NCBI GenBank assembly: GCA_004559785.1 | Contig: SFXD01000108.1 | Location: 1 to 5,103 of the forward strand | Reading direction: 5' to 3' | Origin: a bacterium | GTDB lineage: Bacteria; Bacteroidota; Bacteroidia; Bacteroidales; Bacteroidaceae | Length of the DNA stretch: 5,103 nt | In this document: piece after piece, positions 1-5,103 of the stretch | Layout of the letters: each line of letters starts with the position of its first letter | Numbering within the stretch: position 1 is the first letter of the stretch | Translations under genes and position numbers: made by a program | Notes under the pieces: model-generated | Databases searched by the model: none | The model's input: the letters and a program-made list of their open reading frames with translations, nothing else | Told to the model about the DNA's origin: nothing

Positions 1-117
1 ATTTCTTCTATTGTCATATTCTGTTGATTTTTCATCTTGTTATTGCATGGCTAACCAGCGGTTGTTTTTTCCATTATCAACCAACATGACCTTTATTCTG
101 TTTATCTTTCCGTCCAT
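1..117 (-). pseudogene. Possible disrupted HTH/XRE-type regulator, 5' part, runs off left edge
   Basis: Reading leftward from the ATG at 117-115, 25 codons begin MDGKINRIKVMLVDNG and end in NNRWLAMQ before a TAA at 42-40. This resembles the start of small Bacteroidota XRE-like DNA-binding proteins, whose N-termini often read like NRIKVVLAEK..TNKWLAEQLG; that comparison is from memory. The expected second half of the helix-turn-helix is missing. Four bases after the stop, in another frame, an ATG at 35-33 opens MKNQQNMTIEE, which stays open to the window edge. The part NQQNMTIEE resembles the stretch that normally follows the recognition helix (N.QQPSIETL-like), so one explanation is an internal deletion of about 26 bases that shifted the frame. 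The alternative is a 25-codon leader peptide followed by an unrelated gene starting at 35. The perfect -7 box at 147-154 supports 117 as a genuine start. Confidence is limited because the gene is cut by the edge. Confidence 0.4.
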
Positions 118-146
118 ACTGACACATTATTATTAATAGATTGTTG

Positions 147-154
147 CAAAGATA
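147..154 (-). promoter_or_regulatory. Bacteroidota -7 promoter box (TATCTTTG) for the left-edge gene
   Basis: The minus strand reads TATCTTTG, an exact match to the Bacteroidota consensus TAnnTTTG. Transcription would start near 140, leaving a short leader of about 23 bases before the ATG at 117. I see no convincing -33 TTTG at the usual spacing; a TTTT at 173-170 is too close. The gene itself looks broken, but its promoter box is intact. Confidence 0.6.
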
Positions 155-334
155 CCAAAATTAACTTGTAAAACGTGCGGGAATGTCTAAATATTAGCGT
201 GCTTTCTTCATTTTTATTGCGTTTTGTGTATCGTTTGATATGTATATAGGTGTTTTTTGTTGCCGAGAAAGACATGACATAGTAACTATAGATTAGATCC
301 ATGTGAACGGGTGCGGAAGGTCGGTAAACATGAA

Positions 335-375
335 AGTAGGAGATAAACGCCTGCAATGAACGTTTACCTCCTACT
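335..375 (-). terminator. Strong hairpin, probable terminator of the secreted-protein gene
   Basis: The left arm GTAGGAGATAAACG (336-349) and right arm CGTTTACCTCCTAC (361-374) pair over 14 positions with one A/C mismatch. An extra A-T pair forms at 335/375, and the loop is 11 bases. It lies about 50 bases beyond the stop of the minus-strand gene at 426, where a terminator is expected. On the minus strand the tail is TTTCATGTTT, only moderately T-rich, so a different RNA role such as 3'-end stabilisation is possible. Confidence 0.55.
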
Positions 376-425
376 CGATTTGCGTAGGGGAATGGGGACG
401 CTGTGTGTGAAAGCCTACTGGGGCT

Positions 426-1229
426 CTACTTGACGGCTACCTTCTGGCCGCCTATTACGTATATGCCTGTAGGCAATTTGCCCAGTGCGTCGTTGATATT
501 TGCCTGTTTCATTACGAGGACACCCTGTGCGTTGTAAACGTCGACGTTGCTTCCCTTGGCCTGTAGTTTATCGATGCTCGTCTCTATGCCCTCGATGCAG
601 GCAACGTGCCTGATTTCGATGTCCTGGGCTGTCGCCGACTGGCTGTCCCATGTGAATCCGCATCTTGTGGGCAGGAATGTCTTGTCGCCATCGGTGCGTA
701 TCAGGATGCTTTGCAATATGTCGGTGTCCTGCTTGGCGGGTATACCGTAGCGGTTTGCTTCCGACGTGCTTTCCCAGCTGCTGCTGAATGTAACCTTGTT
801 GCCCTGACCGTCGGTCTTCACCACGCTCTTGATGTCCGTCGAGATGCTGCTGGCAAGTTCCGTCTTGGCACGCATGGTCTGGAACTTCGGAGAGTATACC
901 AGATAGGGAACCCCAGCCTCGATGCCCTCACCCGTGCAGTCGAGGAAATACAGGTACAGCGTTGAGCCTTCCTGCTTGATGGCTGCCAGCCTTTCGACCT
1001 GCAAGCCTTCTGCGGTCTTGCATAGTGCCTCGGCTTCGAGACTCATTGGCAGGCAGATGCTGTTGTATCCAGCGAAGAGGGTGCGGTTTAGCTGTACGGG
1101 TTGACCTGCATCCTGTAGGAGTCCGACATTGAGGGAGTGGGTTGATGTGTAGAGGTTCTTTACCTTATTCTGCGCCAATGACGGTGCGCACAACGATGCT
1201 GCAAGCAAGAAAAGTGTAAAATTCTTCAT
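426..1229 (-). CDS. Secreted protein of unknown function with C-terminal sorting-tail-like module
   Basis: A 267-residue exported protein. Residues 1-19 are a type I signal peptide (MKNFTLFLLAASL, cleavage likely after SLA); Cys14 is preceded by Leu, so a lipobox is unlikely. The middle carries NSICLPMSLEAEAL (about 56-69) and GIEAGVPYLVYSP (about 102-114). These resemble the 'WNTICLPF' and 'I.AG.PYLI' motifs I associate with secreted Prevotella/Bacteroides proteins of unknown role. The last 40 residues (VDVYNAQGVLVMKQ, then LPTGIYVIGGQKVAVK) look like the small beta-rich tail related to type IX secretion sorting domains, though many such tails occur in species without that system. The mature part has five cysteines (60, 70, 98, 190, 211). 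An ATG 33 bases upstream at 1262 is also in frame, but it overlaps the -7 box at 1260-1267 and would put 11 polar residues before the signal peptide, so 1229 is chosen. The gene is transcribed divergently from the ccs/peroxidase cluster. Function is unknown; surface or periplasmic location is inferred. Confidence 0.85.
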   Translation of the reverse strand: MKNFTLFLLAASLCAPSLAQNKVKNLYTSTHSLNVGLLQDAGQPVQLNRTLFAGYNSICLPMSLEAEALCKTAEGLQVERLAAIKQEGSTLYLYFLDCTGEGIEAGVPYLVYSPKFQTMRAKTELASSISTDIKSVVKTDGQGNKVTFSSSWESTSEANRYGIPAKQDTDILQSILIRTDGDKTFLPTRCGFTWDSQSATAQDIEIRHVACIEGIETSIDKLQAKGSNVDVYNAQGVLVMKQANINDALGKLPTGIYVIGGQKVAVK

Positions 1230-1259
1230 AAACTGAACTTTTTTAGGTTTATTGTCCAG

Positions 1260-1267
1260 CAAATATA
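1260..1267 (-). promoter_or_regulatory. Bacteroidota -7 promoter box (TATATTTG) for the secreted-protein gene
   Basis: The minus strand reads TATATTTG, an exact TAnnTTTG match. It predicts transcription starting near 1253 and a leader of about 24 bases to the ATG at 1229. No clear -33 element is visible. The site overlaps the alternative upstream ATG at 1262, which argues against that start. Confidence 0.6.
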
Positions 1268-1443
1268 TGAATTATTATCGATACGTGGAATATCCATGGC
1301 ATGAAAATTTGTTAAATTGCGTTTTTCTGCCTTTATTCTATCGCAATCATGCGGTTCAGATAGCCGAATGTTAAGACAATCGTTATTTATTCTAAACGAG
1401 CAATGCAAAAAACTCGCATATAGATGAAAAATTAATGTGGGTA

Positions 1444-1477
1444 TAGTTTTATTCAAAATAAAAAATGTGTAATTTTA
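1444..1477 (+). promoter_or_regulatory. Candidate weak promoter for the ccs-peroxidase cluster
   Basis: TAATTTTA at 1470-1477 differs from TAnnTTTG only in the last base and sits directly before the ATG at 1482, which would give a nearly leaderless transcript. A TTTA at 1448-1451 lies about 18 bases upstream, roughly where a -33 TTTG would be. TAGTTTTA at 1444-1451 is a second box with the same single mismatch. Neither is perfect, so the promoter may be weak or dependent on an activator. Confidence 0.3.
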
Positions 1478-1481
1478 CAGC

Positions 1482-2351
1482 ATGAAAACCGATAAAAGGA
1501 CAAACATGGTATTATTATGCCTGCTTATTGTATACCTGGCATTGTCAGTTGTGCTTCAGTGCATGGTGGGAAGCATAGATACCAGCGCGCTTACCTCTTT
1601 CGTTGGCTTGGCTTTGGGCGTATCCGCCACGGCTTTCCTGTTTGTCCTCGACAGGGAGTGCGAGGATAGGGAATGGGAGAGGCAGTTGCGTTCGTCTGGA
1701 GCCGCATGTGTCCTGCTTGCCTTATCGGTTGCCTGTTGCATTGTAGGTGGAAGCCTGCCCACGCCCGTTGCGTTCCGTACGTCCTGGTGGTTCGTCGGTG
1801 TGCTGCTGCTCTTGGAGGTACACCTCGCATTGGTGCTGATACACAGGTTGCGTAGGTTCCGTCTTAGCAACGACGTAGCCTTCTTCTTCGTCCATATTGG
1901 TCTATGGCTTGCCCTTTTCTCTGGCATGGTAGGGGAGGGCGACGCCTATGACGTACGTGCCTTGGTGTCTCCAGGCGAGAGTGTGTCGACAGGCATGGAT
2001 GCCGGTGGCAAAGTTCGACCTCTGGGGTACTCGCTGCATTTGTACGACCTGAAGGTAGATTCAGACGGCAATGGCAAGCCAGTGCACTATGAGGCAGGCA
2101 TCATGATAGACTCTGTTCCACATCGCCTTGCCGTAAACGCTCCTGTCTCGGTGGGATTCTCAGATGATATCTACATCTCGGGCTACCGTCCTGCAGGATA
2201 CGACGGCGGTAAACGCCCTGCTGCCTGTGTATTGCAGATAGTGAGGCAACCATGGAAATATCCCATGCTTCTGGGTATAGTGATGCTCATGGTAGGCATC
2301 GTATGGTATGTGTTTTCAACCAAGCCAAGGGGGAGGTCTATGCCATGCTGA
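1482..2351 (+). CDS. ccsB: CcsB/ResB-like cytochrome c biogenesis protein
   Basis: A 289-residue inner-membrane protein, the CcsB (ResB) half of the System II cytochrome c synthetase, which carries haem to the periplasm. Hydrophobic segments lie at about 9-29, 36-56, 73-91, 100-121, 132-150 and 259-278. Charged loops (DRECEDREWERQLR, 57-70; HRLRRFR, 121-127) fit the cytoplasm and leave 151-258 in the periplasm. His138 in FFFVHIGLWLALFSG fits the conserved membrane His of CcsB. The periplasmic part shows family signatures: PLGYSLHLYDLKVD (180-193), VNAPVSVGF (218-226), then VRQPWKYPMLLGIVMLMVG (254-272) leading into the last helix. Only about 108 residues are periplasmic, short compared with classical CcsB. 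An in-frame ATG at 1506 has an AAAGGA motif five bases upstream and would remove eight residues; I keep 1482 because the group rarely depends on such motifs. The 3' end overlaps ccsA by seven bases. Confidence 0.85.
   Translation: MKTDKRTNMVLLCLLIVYLALSVVLQCMVGSIDTSALTSFVGLALGVSATAFLFVLDRECEDREWERQLRSSGAACVLLALSVACCIVGGSLPTPVAFRTSWWFVGVLLLLEVHLALVLIHRLRRFRLSNDVAFFFVHIGLWLALFSGMVGEGDAYDVRALVSPGESVSTGMDAGGKVRPLGYSLHLYDLKVDSDGNGKPVHYEAGIMIDSVPHRLAVNAPVSVGFSDDIYISGYRPAGYDGGKRPAACVLQIVRQPWKYPMLLGIVMLMVGIVWYVFSTKPRGRSMPC
2332..2337 (+). promoter_or_regulatory. Strong ribosome binding site setting the ccsA start
   Basis: GGAGGT lies inside the 3' end of ccsB, seven bases before the ATG at 2345. It is the one canonical Shine-Dalgarno sequence correctly placed before a chosen start in this window. 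It fixes the CcsA start at 2345 rather than the in-frame ATG at 2252, deep inside ccsB, and suggests coupled translation through the ATGCTGA overlap. Confidence 0.75.
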
Positions 2352-3127
2352 CGTGGAATGAATTCTTACCCTTTGCCGCCGCGGCATCTTCCCTGTGGCT
2401 TGCAGGTGCTTTGTCCGCCATGCTCCAGATGGGGTGGTCCCGTAAGGCCAGCATTTCTCTCATCTCAATGGGGATTGTCGTCTATGGCTGTTTCGTGATA
2501 GGACTCTGGGTTGGCCTGGGCAGACCCCCGTTGCGAACCATGGGAGAGACTCGCCTTTGGTATTCTCTCTTTATGATGGTGTCTGCATTGACGGTGTATG
2601 CCAGGTGGGGCTATCGCTGGCTTCCCTTCTTCTCGTTCGTCGTATCGTCTGCCTTCGTTACGGTGAACGTGCTACATCCCGAATTGCATGACAGGAGCCT
2701 GCCTCCCGCCTTGCAGAGTGGTTGGTTCGTGCCTCACGTCACGGTATACATGTTCTCGTACAGCCTGTTCGGGTGTGCCTTCCTGCTTGCCCTGGCAGGC
2801 CTGTTTCGCAGGAGGGTAGAGTACCTGCCTTCCGCTGACCGGCTTGTTGGCGTTGGACTCGCATTCCTCACCTTTGGCATGCTCTCTGGCTGCATTTGGG
2901 CAAAGCAGGCATGGGGAACGTATTGGAGTTGGGATCCAAAGGAGACCTGGGCTGCTGCCACATGGTGTGCATACCTGGCATACGTACACTACAGGCTTAG
3001 GCATCCTTCCCCGGAGAGGAAGGTCGTGCCGTATCTGATGCTGCTCGTAGGCTTCTTGTTGCTACAGATGTGCTGGTACGGCATCAACTTCCTGCCATCG
3101 GCCAAGGGCAGCCTCCACAGCTACTGA
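2345..3127 (+). CDS. ccsA: CcsA, cytochrome c haem lyase subunit (WWD family)
   Basis: A 260-residue polytopic membrane protein, the catalytic half of System II cytochrome c synthetase. It presents haem to apocytochrome CXXCH motifs on the periplasmic face. The diagnostic WWD segment spans 185-201 (W.....WGTYWSWDPKETW). The two flanking periplasmic haem-ligand His are visible: His131 in WFVPHVTVY and His258 in SLHSY at the extreme C-terminus. His215 in AYVHYRLR fits the membrane His that receives haem within the bilayer. About eight hydrophobic segments are seen (roughly 8-28, 34-56, 72-86, 90-110, 131-153, 166-184, 202-218, 228-248). All family-critical residues appear present, so the protein should be active together with CcsB. 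Its ATG overlaps the ccsB stop (ATGCTGA, 2345-2351) behind a GGAGGT site. The downstream peroxidase has three CXXCH motifs and is the likely client. Many Bacteroidota place ccsBA next to nrfHA; that pair is not in this window. Confidence 0.93.
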   Translation: MLTWNEFLPFAAAASSLWLAGALSAMLQMGWSRKASISLISMGIVVYGCFVIGLWVGLGRPPLRTMGETRLWYSLFMMVSALTVYARWGYRWLPFFSFVVSSAFVTVNVLHPELHDRSLPPALQSGWFVPHVTVYMFSYSLFGCAFLLALAGLFRRRVEYLPSADRLVGVGLAFLTFGMLSGCIWAKQAWGTYWSWDPKETWAAATWCAYLAYVHYRLRHPSPERKVVPYLMLLVGFLLLQMCWYGINFLPSAKGSLHSY

Positions 3128-3211
3128 ACCACACTTAATTAAGTAGACGATAGGGAATATTCACAGAAAACCAATAAACATATTGTCACACAAACAAAAA
3201 CAAAAACGCTT
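3128..3211 (+). other. 84-bp ccsA-peroxidase gap with a perfect 12-bp palindrome
   Basis: The gap contains ACTTAATTAAGT at 3133-3144, a perfect 12-base palindrome, and an A-rich, G-poor leader just before the peroxidase ATG, common in Bacteroidota translation initiation regions. I find no TAnnTTTG box and no T-tract terminator, which favours read-through from ccsA. The palindrome could be an operator half-site pair or chance in AT-rich DNA. Confidence 0.35.
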
Positions 3212-4606
3212 ATGAAGAAATCAAGCATTCTAATCACTCTGGGAGCTGCCTCCGTAGCGGTTCTGGCCATAGGCTATGCCACGGCAGGACGTACTCCGGA
3301 CGCATCCTTGCCCGTAAACGAGCAGATGTTGCAGATTCTTGATGATGGCGGTTGTGCTTTCTGCCACACTGCCAATCCCCATTTGCCAGCGTACGCATCG
3401 CTACCTGTGGCAAAGTCAATGATTATGTCTCACGTAGAGGCTGGTTACAAATCCTTTGACATCGAGCCTGTCACTACGGCGCTGTCAGAGGGGAAGGCTG
3501 TCGGTGAAGTAGACCTTGCAAAGATTGAAAAGTGCATCATGGACGGTTCCATGCCACTCATGTCCTACTACATGGCACACTGGGGTGCAAAGCCCACGTC
3601 TGGCAAGAAGACCGTGGTACTCGAGTGGGTTCGCCAGCATCGTGCAGAGTACTATCCAAACGAACTTGCAGCAGAGGAATTCCGCAATGAACCCGTACGC
3701 CCCATACCCGACAGCGTGTCGGTAGATCCCGCAAAGGTGTTGCTGGGCGAAGCGTTGTACCACGATACACGACTCTCCGGTGACGGTACCATTTCATGTG
3801 CCACATGTCATGGTGTGGGTACGGCAGGCGTCGACAACCTGCAATACTCCAAGGGTATCGGCGGTCAGTTCGGTGGAATCAATGCTCCTACGTCCTTCAA
3901 CGCATGCTTCAACTTTGTGCAGTTCTGGGACGGACGAGCCGCAACGCTTGCCGACCAGGCGGCAGGACCTCCACTCAACCCCATCGAGATGGGCTCCAAG
4001 TCGTTTGACGAGATTGTAGGGAAACTCTCTGCAGACGAGGCGTTCGCCAAGGAGTTCCTTGCCGTATATCCCGAAGGCATGAACCAGTCAACCATTACAG
4101 ACGCAATAGCTGAATACGAGAAGACTCTCATCACGCCCAACTCACCTTTCGACAGGTATCTTAAGGGAGATGCCCAGGCTCTTGCCGCAGAAGAAGTTGA
4201 GGGATACGCTCTCTTCAAGCAGTACAATTGTGCTACATGCCATGCAGGCGTCAACATGGGAGGATTGTCCTACGAGATGATGGGAAAGCGCGAAGATTAT
4301 TTCAAGGACAGGGAAATCAATTCCAAGTCGGGACTTACGGATGCTGACAACGGACGTTGGGCACAGACGGGATTGGAGCGTGACCGTTACCGTTTCAAGA
4401 CACCTACGTTGCGCAACGTATCACTTACTTGGCCGTACTACCATGACGGCAGCGTTCCTACGCTGGACAAGGCCGTTGAGATGATGTCTCAGTATCAGGT
4501 GGGGCGTACTATGTCAGCTGACGAGGTGGCAAAGGTTACGTCTTTCCTCAACACCCTTACTGGTGAGTATAGGGGCGAAAAGCTTACGAACAGCAATGTA
4601 CGTTAG
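3212..4606 (+). CDS. Triheme cytochrome c peroxidase (haem-binding domain + dihaem CCP core)
   Basis: A 464-residue periplasmic or membrane-anchored enzyme reducing hydrogen peroxide to water. Residues 1-25 are a signal peptide or uncleaved anchor (ITLGAASVAVLAIGYATA) without a lipobox. Residues about 28-147 form an extra monohaem domain resembling the Bacteroidota Haem_bd family: CAFCH (48-52), NPHLPAYASLPV, and MPLMSYYMAHW (114-124). The dihaem core follows with CATCH at 196-200 (peroxidatic haem) and 340-344 (electron-transfer haem). Its signatures include FNACFNFVQFWDGRA (229-243), NPIEMG (256-261) and TPTLRNVSLTWPYYHDGS (397-414). Against Pseudomonas CCP, Trp239, Gln249 and Glu259 match Trp94, Gln104 and Glu114 with exact spacing from the haem His. 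The position of distal His71 is Ile216. Met424/Met425 are candidates for the distal ligand of the second core haem. Triheme relatives such as E. coli YhjA act as quinol peroxidases; that role is inferred here. The gene ends in tandem stops (TAGTAG) followed by a terminator. Confidence 0.93.
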   Translation: MKKSSILITLGAASVAVLAIGYATAGRTPDASLPVNEQMLQILDDGGCAFCHTANPHLPAYASLPVAKSMIMSHVEAGYKSFDIEPVTTALSEGKAVGEVDLAKIEKCIMDGSMPLMSYYMAHWGAKPTSGKKTVVLEWVRQHRAEYYPNELAAEEFRNEPVRPIPDSVSVDPAKVLLGEALYHDTRLSGDGTISCATCHGVGTAGVDNLQYSKGIGGQFGGINAPTSFNACFNFVQFWDGRAATLADQAAGPPLNPIEMGSKSFDEIVGKLSADEAFAKEFLAVYPEGMNQSTITDAIAEYEKTLITPNSPFDRYLKGDAQALAAEEVEGYALFKQYNCATCHAGVNMGGLSYEMMGKREDYFKDREINSKSGLTDADNGRWAQTGLERDRYRFKTPTLRNVSLTWPYYHDGSVPTLDKAVEMMSQYQVGRTMSADEVAKVTSFLNTLTGEYRGEKLTNSNVR

Positions 4607-4626
4607 TAGCAACTTGGTGAACTAAA

Positions 4627-4668
4627 AAATGCCCCTGGAAGTTAGACAAAGAACTCTCGGGGGCATTT
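4627..4668. terminator. Bidirectional intrinsic terminator between convergent genes
   Basis: AAATGCCCC (4627-4635) pairs perfectly with GGGGCATTT (4660-4668). The 24-base interior can extend the stem through AGTT/AACT (4640-4643 with 4652-4655) and wobble pairs, leaving an eight-base loop. It begins 21 bases after the peroxidase stop. The T-run is longer on the minus strand (six T) than on the plus strand (three T, then AA), so it should serve both the peroxidase operon and the convergent nuclease-like gene ending at 4704. Confidence 0.8.
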
Positions 4669-4703
4669 AAGGTTATTCCTATATAATAGTGCGAAGAACG
4701 AAT

Positions 4704-5103
4704 CTATATATGTTTTATCTCCTCTATTGGTAGCTTTGTTATTCCCGAAATCTGTTCGTCTGAAAATCCAGCAGACTTCATCATCTTAGCAGATGCCAAC
4801 AGCGCAGCATGCTGCTATTCGAGCTGTGCCGACTTCTCTTCGAGTTGTGCATTTTGTTCTGCTATCCTTTTGTCTCGGTTCATGATGGCAGTGTCCCGAG
4901 TCTCAATGGCAGAGAAATACTCGTCCTCCACGTTCATGTCCTGACGCAATTTGCTGTCAGATGCAGCTATGAGGAGCCGATGGAGGATGTGCTGCATCTC
5001 AGCATCCCCATCGTATGCCGCCTCGTCTATGTTCAGCACCTGTCGGTTGCTGCCGTCCTTGTTGGTCTGGTCGAAGATGCTCAGCACCTCTACGAGGCGG
5101 TTG
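4704..5103 (-). pseudogene. Rpn-family PD-(D/E)XK nuclease/transposase relative, C-terminal part, interrupted by in-frame TAG
   Basis: The frame enters from beyond the right edge (NRLVEVLSIFDQTNKDG) and is open to a TAG at 4817-4815. Past that stop the same frame continues for 37 codons (QHAALLASAKMMKSAGFSDE through KLPIEEIKHI) to a second TAG at 4706-4704. The part LSIFDQTN...LNIDEAAYDGD matches my memory of the C-terminal half of Bacteroidota PDDEXK_2 (Rpn-like, 'transposase') proteins. The SAGFSDEQISGIAELTKLPIEEI ending is the small helical tail typical of them, given here in part only. Between the two lies a coiled-coil-like stretch rich in Q, E, K and A. The first stop reads GAA TAG CAG; a single C-to-T change from CAG would explain it. 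The catalytic N-terminal domain is outside the window, so activity cannot be judged. The truncated form would end at 4815 with an intact coiled coil but no helical tail. These proteins promote recombination through endonuclease activity (known for E. coli RpnA). Confidence 0.7.

Larger units (their letters stand above)
118..425. other. Intergenic region without a credible gene
   Basis: This 308-base stretch is AT-rich over most of its length. It holds the -7 box at 147-154 and the hairpin at 335-375. An open frame of 84 codons lies on the minus strand (356-102), but it starts inside the hairpin loop, runs through the promoter box and overlaps the start of the left-edge gene, and its product has no recognisable domain. 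Apart from the box and hairpin I see nothing functional. Confidence 0.6.

Noticed and set aside
102..356. 84-codon minus-strand open frame in the left intergenic region
   Set aside because: It begins in the loop of the 335-375 hairpin, passes through a perfect -7 promoter box, overlaps the HTH-like gene start in another frame, and has no recognisable domain.
606..965. 119-codon plus-strand open frame opposite the secreted-protein gene
   Set aside because: It is antisense to a gene with a clear signal peptide, promoter and C-terminal module; the product has no plausible domain.
1226..1456. 76-codon minus-strand open frame in the divergent intergenic region
   Set aside because: It covers AT-rich regulatory DNA including the -7 box at 1260-1267, overlaps the start of the secreted-protein gene in another frame, and has no family resemblance.
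1556..1927. 123-codon minus-strand open frame inside ccsB
   Set aside because: It is a shadow of the membrane protein on the other strand, rich in R, S, T and P, without a start context or homologous features.
2252..2344. Upstream ATG extending CcsA by 31 residues
   Set aside because: The extension is polar, lies within conserved ccsB coding sequence, and the ATG at 2345 has a well-spaced GGAGGT and starts with a normal first membrane helix.
3865..4257. 130-codon minus-strand open frame inside the peroxidase gene
   Set aside because: It is antisense to the conserved dihaem core and is explained by codon bias of the real gene.
4704..5103. Complete insertion sequence suggested by the transposase-like annotation of the family
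   Set aside because: No terminal inverted repeats or target duplications are visible; Rpn-type proteins are usually stand-alone genes, and the gene ends normally at a terminator.

Overview
The window looks like chromosomal DNA of a Bacteroidota member, most likely Prevotella-like. Three things point there: perfect or near-perfect TAnnTTTG -7 promoter boxes, A-rich leaders mostly lacking Shine-Dalgarno sequences, and protein styles typical of the group. The latter are a secreted protein with a C-terminal sorting-tail-like module, split CcsB/CcsA, and a Rpn-type PD-(D/E)XK nuclease relative. The genus assignment is an inference from protein style, not from a search.

Layout. At the left edge (1-117, minus) there is what appears to be a broken small HTH/XRE-type regulator with an intact promoter box at 147-154. 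Bases 118-425 hold no gene; they contain that promoter box and a strong hairpin (335-375) placed to terminate the next minus-strand gene. A secreted protein of unknown function lies at 426-1229 (minus), with its own -7 box at 1260-1267. A 214-bp AT-rich divergent intergenic region follows. Then comes a plus-strand cluster: a CcsB/ResB-like protein (1482-2351), CcsA with the WWD haem-handling motif (2345-3127, translationally coupled), and, after an 84-bp gap, a triheme cytochrome c peroxidase (3212-4606). A bidirectional terminator hairpin (4627-4668) separates this cluster from a convergent minus-strand Rpn/PD-(D/E)XK gene that enters from the right edge. That gene carries an in-frame TAG 37 codons before its natural stop.

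How the genes fit together. CcsB and CcsA form a System II cytochrome c synthetase, which moves haem to the periplasm and attaches it to CXXCH motifs. The peroxidase next door has three CXXCH motifs and is an obvious client, so the cluster reads as a haem-attachment machine plus substrate for periplasmic hydrogen peroxide reduction. The peroxidase joins an N-terminal monohaem domain to a classical dihaem core, an arrangement analogous to E. coli YhjA/Ccp and Aggregatibacter quinol peroxidase. By spacing, the position of the distal His of the peroxidatic haem is an Ile, which suggests an enzyme that needs no reductive activation.

I see no rRNA, tRNA, CRISPR array, complete insertion sequence or clearly new multi-gene system. 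The most interesting points are the unusual peroxidase with its dedicated maturation genes and the two decaying genes at the window edges.
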